Below are positions 53,901-64,000 of a DNA stretch of 64,000 bases, piece by piece. How positions within the stretch are numbered: the stretch's first letter is position 1; every line of letters starts with the position of its first letter. The position numbers and the translations under genes are program-made. The notes below the pieces were generated by a model. That model was not told the origin of the DNA. It was given only the letters and a program-made list of their open reading frames with translations, and did no database searches. The DNA is from Pelecanus crispus. Taxonomy: Eukaryota; Chordata; Aves; Pelecaniformes; Pelecanidae. The stretch lies in the NCBI RefSeq assembly GCF_030463565.1, contig NC_134656.1, positions 2,857,001-2,921,000 of the forward strand. Reading direction: 5' to 3'.

Positions 53901-56900
53901 AAGACTGCCTTGCTTTTTTTTTTTTTTTACACGCCCACTGTGACTATCTGTATGTACTCTGATCAGCATGTGCGCTTTCTTCCAATTGCTGTTGGAAGTG
54001 CCATTAGCCACATGTTTTTGCTCACTAACAATTGTAAAGGGAAGATGAAAATCTGCTTCAAACTAGTTTCCTAGAAACACCACAGTAACTAGAACTGCTA
54101 ATCAAAATGTTACTTTAGACCAGACTTTGCTTATGAATGCATGCAAAACTTGGTTTTAGCTGACTCCCAGAATATTCTGAACAAATACCAAATAAAGGTT
54201 GCAAGAACATGTTACTTCTATTGATAAATTGTCCCCGTTCACCTTAAACATATACTTTGCCCCAAATTCTACTGCGCCCGATGAGGCAGCAGATGAACTA
54301 CAGCGGCTCAAAGATGCTTAGCTGAATTAAAACAATGCTGGCAGGCAGATAGGTAAACACTATGAACTTAACACTCAAAGATACTACTAATAGGTTTGGT
54401 TTTTTTTTTTTTAACAACTGATTTTTATATCCATTTAGGGTGCATTTTCATCTTGTCCCAACTTCCATTATTGAAAGCATGAAATCTATAAAGCTGTATC
54501 TAACGGGGAAGAATGTAACAGACCCTTGTGGACGTGAGAAAGATTGGTGGAGGGAAATTACCCTCGTTAACCTTTCTTTGTTAGTATACTAGCTTTGAAT
54601 GATTTGATGTTTCCCCTTTGCTACTGTGCTAGTACATGGAAAAAACAGAAGGATGCACGGACAAACTGGGCAGTTGTGGCAGGAGGAAACAATCGCTTCC
54701 AAAGTCAGCATAACCATGTTCTGCAAGTAATTTACTAGTTCCAAAGTTACCTTTTCCTGTGCAGGTTTGAGAACATTTTCATTTAATGTCTGACCTAACT
54801 CTGATGCCTATTTAAAAGCAAAACAAAAACAAAGTCAGTTATATTTTCCTTTTTTAAAAAAAACAAAACAAAAACAAAACAACAAAACCAAAAACCAAAA
54901 AACACAGCCAACATCTTCTGCAGGCTAATTTCTCAGCAGTATCTCCAAAACCACACCAAGCCTTAAGCTTTGATTCATACAAGCAGAATGAGCTGAAAAG
55001 CACACATGGCACAAGTGCTGCAGAAAACATTAGAAGAAAATAAATGAAAAACAGATGCACATGGCAATAGGTTGCTGGAGATGCCCAGAGCCCAGGCAAA
55101 GTCTGACCTTGCACTGGAAGCAGAAGCAATGGTTCGACCAGCAATAGCCTAGATGGGCCCCTTGCTAATGCCTACAGCTGAGTATTTGGAAAAACTGACC
55201 TCACCCAGCCTTATTTTTCCTTCTTAATGGAATTACTTGTAGAATTAGATCTTTCTGGCCAATTTTTCACCAATTCTTCTGTCTTGTCGTGCTGCAGTTG
55301 TCATCTATTAATAACACCCCCATTGTTTCTAAGCAATACACAAGAGGCAAAGCTGTGACAGAAGATTTTTGTCATCTTTTTGCAAGGAGAGAAGACAATG
55401 AAATTCAGAAATCTACTGCAATCCAGACCAAGTACAAAGATATTGTACTTCAGAGGCATCTTATACTGTGGGCTTACATTTTTGTAAGTCACAAAATTAC
55501 TTTCATAAGGCGATATTGACACGGACAGCAGGGTTTGCAAATGTTTCATTTGAAATCATTCCTTTCCCTACCACCATAAGAAGCCTTTAATCGATTTAAA
55601 CTTTTCTTCCCAATTGCTGTATTATACCGATTACCTTCTGAATTAGCCCAATTAATCCAAAATGGCCAATTTGCTTGCAAGACAAATGTTATTCCTAAAC
55701 ATTAGCAGAGTCTAATGAAGTGTAATTTCCTAAGGGTTTATATCTTACTGCTAACATTGGTCAGGGTGTGAGCCTTCACTCATATTCTTCCCGGGGATGG
55801 AGCACCCTGAACATCTTTCCTCCACAAATTCCCAGGTGTCTAAAAAGCCTTTCCCTTAGCCACAGCACTGCTAGGATCTCCCCTCTATCCAACCACCATT
55901 ATCTCAAATACTTCTACTCCTTACCAGTTCAAATGTTATTTGAGAATACAAAGGCAAAAGGTAACCCTATTTCCACCTAGTAAGAAACGTGAGTGCAAAT
56001 CAAGGAGCTTGTTTCCATTGGAAGTGAGGCTAGAAAGTGTTTAAGAAAAACAAGAAAGGGGATTTTTCACCTTTGATAAATCCTTCAGAGTCTATTAAAC
56101 CTGACAAATTGTTCATGTTATATAATAAAGAGCGTAATACACTAAGACTAACAGTTCAGGTATGCTAAGTGAAGTAATCACTAGAACCAGGAAGAATTCT
56201 TATATTATCCCATTTTCTCAACCACATAATATTGTAAATACGGAAAGGGAAGATTTGGGTCCAATTGTGCTTCCATCCAAATCGCTGATTCATCTTTACT
56301 ATTGTTGAATTTAGGACAGCATCCTAACTACCATTGCTAACACTACATAATGGGCATTCATTAAAGAGCCTGCCTTCAAACAACACCCCAGGGTAGTTCT
56401 TGGGATACTGCATTCCTGGATCAGACATGCAAACGGAAATCCTGAAGTCATCTGTGTTTTATGAAGAGCATGGACAAAAGTACAGCATGTTTTCTGAGAG
56501 TGCAGAGCTTGGATATCTCTATCTAATTTAACCTATTTTAAATAGGTTTGAAGAAACATTACCATATGAAACACACAACATTATTCTAAACAGATTTGAC
56601 TTAAGGCAAAGAAACCAAAAGACGGCTCAAGAGCAAATGCACATATTCAGCACGAACAGCAACACAGAGTCCATGCACAAGAACATATGTGAGGGCGTTA
56701 CCGGCTCTGGCTGCTGCTTGTAGCCCCAAAACTTTACCCAGACAGCAAAAGAGAAAGAGCAAGGAAGGTAGAAGCAGCTTTTAGCAAAAAATTGGCAGCA
56801 TTTTTTCAGGCAAGTTAAGTAGCGTGAACCTTTTCCAACTTTAACATCTACTGACAAGACAGCCAGTGAATATGTTTGGTCGCAGGACACCAAATACACT

Positions 56901-59900
56901 TTTAAACAATATATTACATCAAAAAGATGCTAAATCTGTTCTACAGAACAAAAGATCAGATGTTTCAGGAACAAAATTTAAGCTTCAGTAACACAGCTTA
57001 GACTCTAGATCACCATGTTGCTGTGGTCCTTGTCAGTAGATGTGATAAGCTTTTACACGTAGTATTGTATTTACATTTACTGATAATACTAAAGAAAGAA
57101 CAGGTTTCTAAAAGGGAAACTGCCGGAAGGCGTGACAGAGGAAGACTTGGAGAACATTTAGTTTTTCTTATGTAAGCCAAGAAGCAAATACTTTAAAGCT
57201 TCTAAGTATCAAGTTTGGGTGCTTTAACAAGACTTTTTTGTTGCAAAACATGCACAACTTTGGCTTGCTATCTGGAGTATTGACACCCTACTGCATACAT
57301 CTGTGTGAACACCAACACCTGCAGTCGTGTTTGTTTTGAGCAACAGCATCCTGTGCATATCAGAAAGCATGCCAGGCTAATACTATACATACAAGAAGAG
57401 TTATAGTTTAAAGTAAAACTCCTTGTATCATATATTAATATACGTAAGCCCTTTCTCACTCAGAACTCTGGCACATTAAGAATCCTATTTTTTACATATT
57501 TTTACATTTGAATTTAAAACTTCTCCATGCAAACAGATCTTGCTTATGCCAGAGCTCTGTGTAATTCAAGTCTGACTGTCTCTGTTTTAACCCTAGTTTG
57601 AAAGCTTTTGTAATTGCTACTTTTTTAAATACACACAAGCAAGTTAATTTAATAACAATATTAAGCAGTTCACATCTGTAATATCTTATTAGGCTTTAGC
57701 AATGGAAAGATGGCTTGCATTATATTACCTCGCCAAGAAAACTACTTCAAGATAGACCATGTTTAAGGTTCACAAAAATAAAATAAGGGTATTTTAAGTT
57801 TGCAAGCACAAATTAAAGCATTTCATTCTACTGCCTCTCCAATACACTCACCAGTTATACACAGCAGAGTACCGCTGTTTATTTCTTACTTAATTTGATC
57901 ACTGCAGTTGATTGCAATTCCCATGGAAATAAAAGCTAGAACCTAAAAATTACTGTGCACTATGAAGGGAAAACACACTGGTCTGTTGATGATCAAGTCT
58001 AAATCAATTGATGCAGGCAAACACATGACATTTAAAGCCAATTACAGTCAATAAGACAGAGCTAAATCTATAATCACCTTTTGACTTGCTTGAGATCCAA
58101 ATCTGGTAGCCTGTGAAAAGAAGCAAATATATTCAAGTTTAAAATTTAAAGGCTTTATTCCTAGCAAAAAGACACATTTAGAAATGTCGCATGATCCTCT
58201 CCAAGGCAAGTGGACCTTTGCCAGAATTTCACAGTGAGCAGAGAATATCTGTACCACCACCTCTGGTATCCCAATTGCTCTGGGAAAGCATTGGTCTTTC
58301 TCAACTTACAACAGGGGGAAGGAAGGGTCTTCAATACAGACTAGACCTTGGTGAGCCAATGCAGATGGGTAGCAGTATTTTTGTCTCTCAATATCATGCA
58401 AAGTAAGAGATAACTGTTACACTCATAAAAGTTTGGAAGAATACTAAGCAAAACTGAAAAAAGTTGTAATGCATTATCTTCACAAAAATATTTAATCTCT
58501 TTCCACCATCATTTACATAAAATGTAATAAATGTTTATTTCCTCTGGTTTTAGTCTACAGTTAGTTGAATGATTGTCACCTATTTGCGCAAATTGGCAGA
58601 ACATGCAGAGCACCTAGACCATGCCTTGGTTTTTCCTAAAGAGTCCCCTCCAGGCACAACCTCTGCCCAACAAGCTTTCCATTTAAACTGACCAAAAATG
58701 CTGTAGTTAGAGAGAAGTCAAAGGAAGGAAAAAAAATATAAAACCACCAGTACTTCCTAAGTTGGTATTAAATTCCTGCTGAAGAATGCAATTTGGCTTT
58801 ATTTGGCATAGACTGAAATTTCTGCTTTAGAAATAAAATTTGTTGTTTCTCAAGGGAAAATAAAAATGGCAGTTGAGTTCTTTCTCGATGCTTACCTCCA
58901 GTGGACAAATTTACAAAAATGTCCATCCAGAAACATAAGAAATACTCCAGGCAGAGATCTGCATTCAACGTGCGTCTATTTTATATGCCATAGGCAAAGA
59001 TACACACAGAGCAGAGTTTATAGCTTGTCTTGATAATAATTTTAAAGATACATCCCTATTAGAACACTAACAGAAGCTCTGACTTTACAAGAATTACACT
59101 GAAATACATTTTGTTTACTTACACCCTCTTTAGCAGCTGAGGCAATTTTGCTCGCTCCAGTCGTAAAACTGCTCCATCCCTTTAAGGAAAGTGAGAATGT
59201 CATAAGCTATATGTGAATAATAATAGTGAGTAACCAAGCATTCACTATTACATGTTAAATGAAGTCAAAATAGTCTCCAATAGAGCTTGTCCTGTATTTG
59301 TAAGAACTACTCGCTAGTAAGAGCAAAAATTATAGTCTCTCACTTAACTGTAATATAGTGATGAACTTCCATTATTTGTGTCAAAACAGCTGCACTTTAA
59401 ACTAACCTGAGTGCCTCAGATGTTATTCTACTAAAAATGGCTACATGAAAAAAAATTCCTCCCCCCCAAGAAAGGTGAGAGAACAAAGACGTTAAAACCT
59501 TAGTAAACAGAGACTGGCTCTTCAATAAGCAAGCACTGGATGGGCAGAGGGAAAAAAAAATATCAAGGAGCAGCTAAAATGTGTGCCTGGAGAAAGCTGG
59601 AAAGAACACAAGAATCAGTGCTCAAAAACATTGAGGCAGCAATTCATAAAACACCCATTCAGCAATTTTCTGTTTCATAATAAAGCTTCAAACTGCTTAT
59701 TTCCTGCAAATTTTATCTTTAAAAACAAAAGAAACAAAGCTTTATTTTGCCTCACTGGTTCTTGGAAGATCTGATAATCACTGGCCATTTCCTAAAAAGA
59801 CTTTTCTGTAATGAATTGGAAAAGGTTTCTTCTAACTACTGATTGTCAGATAGTGATTAAGAAACCAGCTAAAAGAAAGTGGAGCAGGAGAGTTATTCTA

Positions 59901-62900
59901 ATGATTTTTTTTTTTTTAAATCACTAAATATCACTTCTCAACTGTTTAGATTTCAGTTCTTGTTAGTAACTCATTCATCCAGAATCTGCCCAGTAAAACA
60001 AGTGGGGGAAAAACCCCACCGCACTTGAATGGATAAAAAACAGAAACAAACTTGTCTGTGGTTGTCCTTGTATATAATAATGAACGAAGAAACAGATATA
60101 AGGTTGTTTTTTTTTTTTTTTCTTTGCAGATCATCACCACCTAATTTTAAGCTGTGCTACAGAATCTTTTAAACACAGCGCTATGAATGCAATGTTAATA
60201 TCCAGGTCTACCACTGCTTTTTCTCAACTCAATTTCCATCGAAGTGTGTATGTTTTGTTTAAAGTGTGGATGTTTTGGTAACATATTACCTTTTGGGTAA
60301 TTTCCATAGAAAGCCTATAAAGAGTAGAATCTTCTTCTCATTACCCCTTCTATTTAATTTGACTACGCCACATATTTAGGTTGAGGGAATGTCTTTTAAG
60401 AAAAGCAGCAAAAAATATTTTTTGCCTATCCTCTTGAAGTCTCTTCATTAATTGTCCCTCTTGTCCTATGCTGACACGCTGAAAAGTAATCATGTCACCA
60501 GTTGCACAAAAGGCAAAGTGATGCGTCTCGTAGTTTTTATGTTAAGTGGAGTCTCAAGGGACTCAAGACAAACCTAAACTGCAATTACATCTGTTCTTTA
60601 CAGAACGAGTTGGATAGTGTAGTCAGTGTGAATCCTACAGGAAACGCTCCTTCTGATACGTAACAGCAGAAAATAACATATATACATAAAAGTAGCATGT
60701 GTGGGGGAAAACAATCAATCACACACAGTGGAAGGAAAATTGGTTTCCTCACTAGGATGAATATGCATGCAAATATTCAGTCCCACTATAATAAATGACT
60801 TAAAATTGCACTGTAATGTGTATCTGTGGTCACAAGAGGGCATTTTAATCATGTTTCAATGAGATCGTGTATTCAAATAGTGGTTGACAGCAACCTGGAC
60901 AACACAGTGCCATCTCTCCTTTTGCTGTCTTAGCACATCTGCAATACATTATAGAAGTGGTTTCTAATCTGAACTCTCTGGCCTACAACCTATGACACAC
61001 CTAGAAAATACTCAGCAGACCTATACTAAGCACCCTGTGGGGTCACCTGGAATACTGGTCAAAGGCTCAAGCGTTACCTTTTTCTATTACATTCCAGTGA
61101 AATTATTGTATCTTTTAAAAAAAAAAACAAAAAAACACAACAATGGAACCTGGTGTGGATATTTAGAACGATGATATGATGCGGCTCTACAGAAGACTAC
61201 TGGCCACTAACCCCGGTAGAAAACCTTACTGTATTTCAAAGTGACTCCAAAACCCAAATACTGCTCAGCACTGTTACTTTGCAGCCTACCAAAGCACCAA
61301 TATGTCCCTGACTGCCTCCAACTTTATCCCCATTTTCCTTCAACAATGCATCTTTCACTATCTCTACGTCAATCATGACAACTGTTCAACCATATGCTGT
61401 TATCTCTTCACACCCTGTCACAAGTATTTCAAATGTTTTCATCACTGCTCTGGGCTTCTGGCAGCCATACACACACACATTTCAGCTTTTTGCCACTGAA
61501 CGTATCTAATATGGTTAATCTATTTAGAGCATTACCAGCCTAACTGTTATTCCCAACAGGTAATTCTTCTTTTATTTTACATATATATATAAAATATGTT
61601 ATATATATTATACATAATAAGCCTTATTGAGTATTAGTTCTTAATCCATTGCTATATCCTCATTTCCTTATTTCTATGAACTGACACCACATGTAATTCT
61701 TAAGTTTTGCTCATTTCTCCCTTCATTTTGCCTTTTAAAGTCCACCAGTATCTTCTTCACTCTTTGAGAATACAACCAATACTCTGCATCTCTTTGTATC
61801 TAATTGCAGTCTTCAGTTTCTCTCCGCCATTTATATTATCCCATAACAGGGGATAAAATAGAAGGAAATAGTAATTCAGGTCACAGCAAGCTTCAAGCAT
61901 TTCCTTACCGAGTACAATGAAGACATAGCATTATTCAGGAAGTCATCCTCTTTTTTCGGAGGGTTTACTGTGTTTCCAAACCCCACGTAGCGATTCTCTT
62001 GGCCACTACCATAAGAAAACAGCATCTGTATTAGCATAGATTCATTAAAACCATTAAACAAAAACTGAAAAGCATGAAAGAAGGACAATTGTTTAACAGA
62101 CTTTAAAATACACCTGGGAAAAGAGTCCTAAAGCACCTAGCACCCAAAATACAAACCCACTCATTTCATTAAGACATAATACCAACAAGGATCCACTGGT
62201 GAATCCTTGCAAATTAAAGTGTCTCCTATGCAAGCTAATGTGGTCTTAATGACTCTCCAGGTTTAATAGACCACTGGTATCAGAAGTCTGAGTAAATCCT
62301 AGTAAAGTGATACATGAAAACGGGAAAAGGAAAGAAAGAAGAAAACAGTGTTAGCTTTATAAATACCCCTGATTAACTCAAATCACTATAAGATCCTATA
62401 TACACTAAAAATTCCCTAGTTTGGAGCCCACCACAGCGAGTTACAAGCTCTTTGTTCAATGCTATTCAAACATTTTTATTACACAAATGCATTAAGAGGC
62501 ACTTTCCTTCCTCTCGCCCTTTATCCTATATTATCAACATATTTTTAACAGTAAACAAGATGTTAACTGGTGAATCAGGATCACAGTTGTGTAGCTGTGG
62601 TGTAACATCTGAGCCTTTGTTCTGCTAGAGGGCCAGGCACTCAAAAAGTTAACAAATATTGCATTACCCTTGGTAGGAGTTGACATCATCATTTAACCAG
62701 TCTTCAAAAGCCTTGTCAGAAGAGGCAGTTGCAGTCTGAGATTGTCCAGCAGAACTATTAAAAAGAAAGATTTAAGAATCAAACAGCGTAAAGCAAAAAC
62801 GACTGGCTCAGCAGTACAGCTTGACATACATCATCATAACAGGTGCGAAATCGATTATTTCTTTTGTCTATCAAGTAGGGAGCTCGAATGCAACCACTAA

Positions 62901-63622
62901 AAGCCACTGGAGTACTGAACGAATAAAGCAGCAGTAGACCCAGACACAGACAACGCTACTCGGACTACAGCTAGCCCCTGAACTTGCTGGATGATGGCCA
63001 GGCATGAAGCGCTTGTTTGCTTGATTTACAACTGCTTTTTCAGTTAACCTGATTCTTTAGTGCAAAGAATAACGAACTCTACATGCAAAAGCAGAAAAAC
63101 AAAACTGCTGCGGTCCAGCTTTGATGCTCCTGTTAGTAATTAACACCGTAAGGAAAAAGACTGTTTCTTCTTCCCTGGCATTCGATCATGAACTGGAACA
63201 GCACCGCAGTTAAGGCACGGCTGTGACGCACTACACGTGACTGACACGATGACTAGCCTCAGGTGCATTACAAGTCAAGATAAGAACAGCACAGCTTGTC
63301 CTCTGCCCTTGCTCACTTGTCTCTGCCATGGTTTAAGGTTCAGGTGGAGGTGGTGGGAATTATTACAGAAATTAAAGGCCTGCTACCTCATATTCCTTAA
63401 CTTCAGCAAAGGAAATGCTTGTTCAGACACCACCACCAACAAAACAAAACCAACCGACATTGAAACATCAGGTTTTGATCCTGCTGTAGCTATATCAACA
63501 TTAGATAACACGAATACATACCGATGAGTGGAAGAGAGAGACATTTTAGGCTGAGGTGGGGTCCAGTTCCTGGCAGGAGAGGTTTCAATGGACCACTCCT
63601 TGCCTTCAGCTACTGTAGCTAC
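50596..63622 (-). CDS. ARFGAP1: ARFGAP1, Arf GTPase-activating protein 1, C-terminal 307 residues (partial at right edge)
   Basis: ARFGAP1 stimulates GTP hydrolysis on ARF1 at the Golgi and COPI vesicles. Nine coding exons are visible: 63522-63622, 62668-62754, 61909-62005, 59123-59179, 58078-58110, 54751-54807, 52717-52776, 51421-51497 and 50596-50950. All introns are GT-AG with continuous phase, giving 307 residues and a stop. Counting from the first visible residue, ALPS1 spans about 85-122 (FLNNAMSSLYS, then GWSSFTTGASKIASAAKEG) and ALPS2 about 145-182 (VGVSQLASK, VQGVGSKGW, TTFFSG). Both are poor in charge and rich in Ser/Thr/Gly, as expected for helices that sense curved membranes. The tail is Trp-rich and ends DDGWDNQNW; tryptophan motifs there are known to contact COPI coat. 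The zinc-finger ArfGAP domain (about the first 130 residues of the family) is off the right edge. Confidence 0.95.
51421..51497 (-). CDS. ARFGAP1: ARFGAP1 exon, end of ALPS2
   Basis: This exon is 77 nt (phase 0 in, phase 2 out), encoding VQGVGSKGWRDVTTFFSG followed by KPDDNSE. The donor is GTATTT and the acceptor follows a pyrimidine tract. Confidence 0.92.
51498..52716. other. ARFGAP1 intron, no other feature seen
   Basis: AT-rich intron sequence without recognised repeats or exon-like frames. Confidence 0.6.
52717..52776 (-). CDS. ARFGAP1: ARFGAP1 exon, start of ALPS2
   Basis: This exon is 60 nt in phase 0 and encodes VKEGKIFEEV followed by TVGVSQLASK. The acceptor is CACATAG and the donor is GTATGA. 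Confidence 0.92.
52777..54750. other. ARFGAP1 intron, no other feature seen
   Basis: AT-rich, with short homopolymer runs near 53341 and 53917. No exon-like frame. Confidence 0.6.
54751..54807 (-). CDS. ARFGAP1: ARFGAP1 exon between ALPS1 and ALPS2
   Basis: This exon is 57 nt in phase 0 and encodes ASELGQTLNENVLKPAQEK. The acceptor is TTTAAATAG and the donor is GTAACT. Confidence 0.92.
54808..58077. other. ARFGAP1 intron with one A/C tract
   Basis: A 3.3-kb AT-rich intron. The A/C tract at 54856-54905 is the only structure I see. Confidence 0.6.
54856..54905 (+). repeat. A/C-only low-complexity tract
   Basis: AAAAC and AAACC blocks without G or T, about 50 bases, 50 bases from an ARFGAP1 exon. 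Confidence 0.65.
58078..58110 (-). CDS. ARFGAP1: ARFGAP1 33-nt microexon
   Basis: An 11-codon exon in phase 0 encoding ATRFGSQASQK, the C-terminal end of ALPS1. It is flanked by TTTTCACAG and GTGATT. It is too short for ORF finding and is recognised by homology and splice sites. Confidence 0.9.
59123..59179 (-). CDS. ARFGAP1: ARFGAP1 exon, core of ALPS1
   Basis: This exon is 57 nt in phase 0 and encodes GWSSFTTGASKIASAAKEG. It is the Ser/Thr/Gly-rich amphipathic core of ALPS1. The acceptor is CCTTAAAG and the donor is GTAAGT. Confidence 0.93.
59180..61908. other. ARFGAP1 intron, AT-rich, with an AT microsatellite
   Basis: This 2.7-kb intron splits ALPS1. An AT-alternating stretch lies at 61580-61620 and T runs lie near 59905 and 60104. 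No exon-like frame. Confidence 0.6.
61580..61620 (+). repeat. AT-rich alternating microsatellite
   Basis: CATATATATATA and TTATATATATTATA blocks over about 40 bases, interrupted. Confidence 0.7.
61909..62005 (-). CDS. ARFGAP1: ARFGAP1 exon, start of ALPS1
   Basis: This exon is 97 nt (phase 2 in, phase 0 out), containing ENRYVGFGN, PPKKEDD and FLNNAMSSLYS. The last block is the N-terminal part of the first lipid-packing sensor. The acceptor is TATGGTAG and the donor is GTAAGG. Confidence 0.93.
62006..63521. other. ARFGAP1 introns, no other feature seen
   Basis: Two introns (62006-62667 and 62755-63521) without recognised repeats. The sequence from 63623 to the window end is also intronic; the next upstream exon is not reached. 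Confidence 0.55.
62668..62754 (-). CDS. ARFGAP1: ARFGAP1 exon, acidic linker
   Basis: This exon is 87 nt (phase 2 to 2) and contains SSDKAFEDWLNDDVNSYQG, a conserved ARFGAP1 segment. The acceptor is TTTAATAG and the donor is GTAATG. Confidence 0.92.
63522..63622 (-). CDS. ARFGAP1: ARFGAP1 exon, region after the catalytic domain
   Basis: This exon is 101 nt (phase 0 in, phase 2 out), residues 1-33 of the visible part, including EGKEWSIE and NWTPPQPK. The acceptor is CTTCTAG and the donor is GTATGT. It is the first exon visible in the window. Confidence 0.92.
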
Positions 63623-64000
63623 CTAGAAGAGGTAGGAAAATAATCAAGAATGCTAGGTCAAAGTTTTCATCCAAGTTATACACTGGTCCTGTAAAGTGAG
63701 GACAAGTCATGTTTCCAATTTGCTGCTAGGTGCATAGATCAATTAATTTGTTTTCACAAGAAACGAATTTTTTTTTCCTGAATCTCAGGCTAGTAATGTT
63801 GAATTGAACACTGATTTTATTTCAGGCAACTGGGTTTAGGCAACTTCTTGAAACAGACAAATTTGGTTTGAAGAGGAAAGACTAGATTAATAAAGAGAAG
63901 CAAGCACTAATCACAGAATAATGGAGGAATAGAAAGAGGTGTATTTATACTCTACCATAGGGCAGCTAAAACAGATACACAGAATTTAAATGTTCTCTCT

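Noticed and set aside
50596-63622. Identity as ASAP1 or another ArfGAP
   Set aside because: ALPS1/ALPS2 sequences and the Trp-rich tail are specific to ARFGAP1; no BAR, PH, ankyrin or SH3 sequence is present.
1-64000. CRISPR arrays, tRNA or rRNA genes, bacterial operons, microRNA hairpins
   Set aside because: No regularly spaced repeats, no cloverleaf signature and no ribosomal sequence were seen. The mature miR-124 and let-7 sequences I looked for are absent.

Overview
This window is vertebrate nuclear DNA, almost certainly from a bird. The evidence is four CR1 LINE 3' ends carrying the avian ATTCTATG-type terminal repeat, one LTR of a type I recognise from bird endogenous retroviruses, short introns, and three split genes whose order matches the COL20A1-ARFGAP1 neighbourhood (human 20q13.33; I expect chicken chromosome 20). 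All three protein-coding genes lie on the minus strand. Each coding exon was placed by hand from GT/AG boundaries with continuous reading phase. There is no sign of bacterial or viral-genome organisation.

Layout, left to right. (1) 69-10640: the first seven coding exons of COL20A1 (collagen XX alpha 1): signal peptide, one fibronectin type III repeat and a complete-looking von Willebrand A domain with its MIDAS residues. The gene runs off the left edge. (2) 10641-17037: intergenic, with a GC-richer stretch near 12.8-14.4 kb that may hold the COL20A1 promoter. (3) 17038-34818: a complete nine-exon gene for a 398-residue protein with DEP-DEP-linker-PDZ order, clearly of the DEPTOR (mTOR inhibitor) family. 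(4) 34819-50595: a 15.8-kb interval with an LTR, a CR1 copy and A/C-rich tracts but no gene I can support; its right part may be ARFGAP1 3' UTR. (5) 50596-63622: the last nine coding exons of ARFGAP1, including both ALPS lipid-packing-sensor regions and the Trp-rich tail. The catalytic ArfGAP zinc-finger exons lie beyond the right edge.

The most interesting feature is the DEPTOR-like gene. In human, to my knowledge, nothing like it lies between COL20A1 and ARFGAP1, whereas DEPTOR itself sits beside COL14A1 on chromosome 8q24. COL14A1 is the close relative of COL20A1, so the pair here mirrors COL14A1-DEPTOR. This suggests a second DEPTOR from vertebrate whole-genome duplication, kept in this bird lineage and lost in human. 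Its domains are intact, but the linker differs where DEPTOR is controlled: the beta-TrCP degron reads SSPYFS instead of SSGYFS, and two serines described as mTOR sites are replaced. This predicts an mTOR-binding protein freed from the usual degradation switch. The three genes do not form a common pathway; they are neighbours by ancestry.
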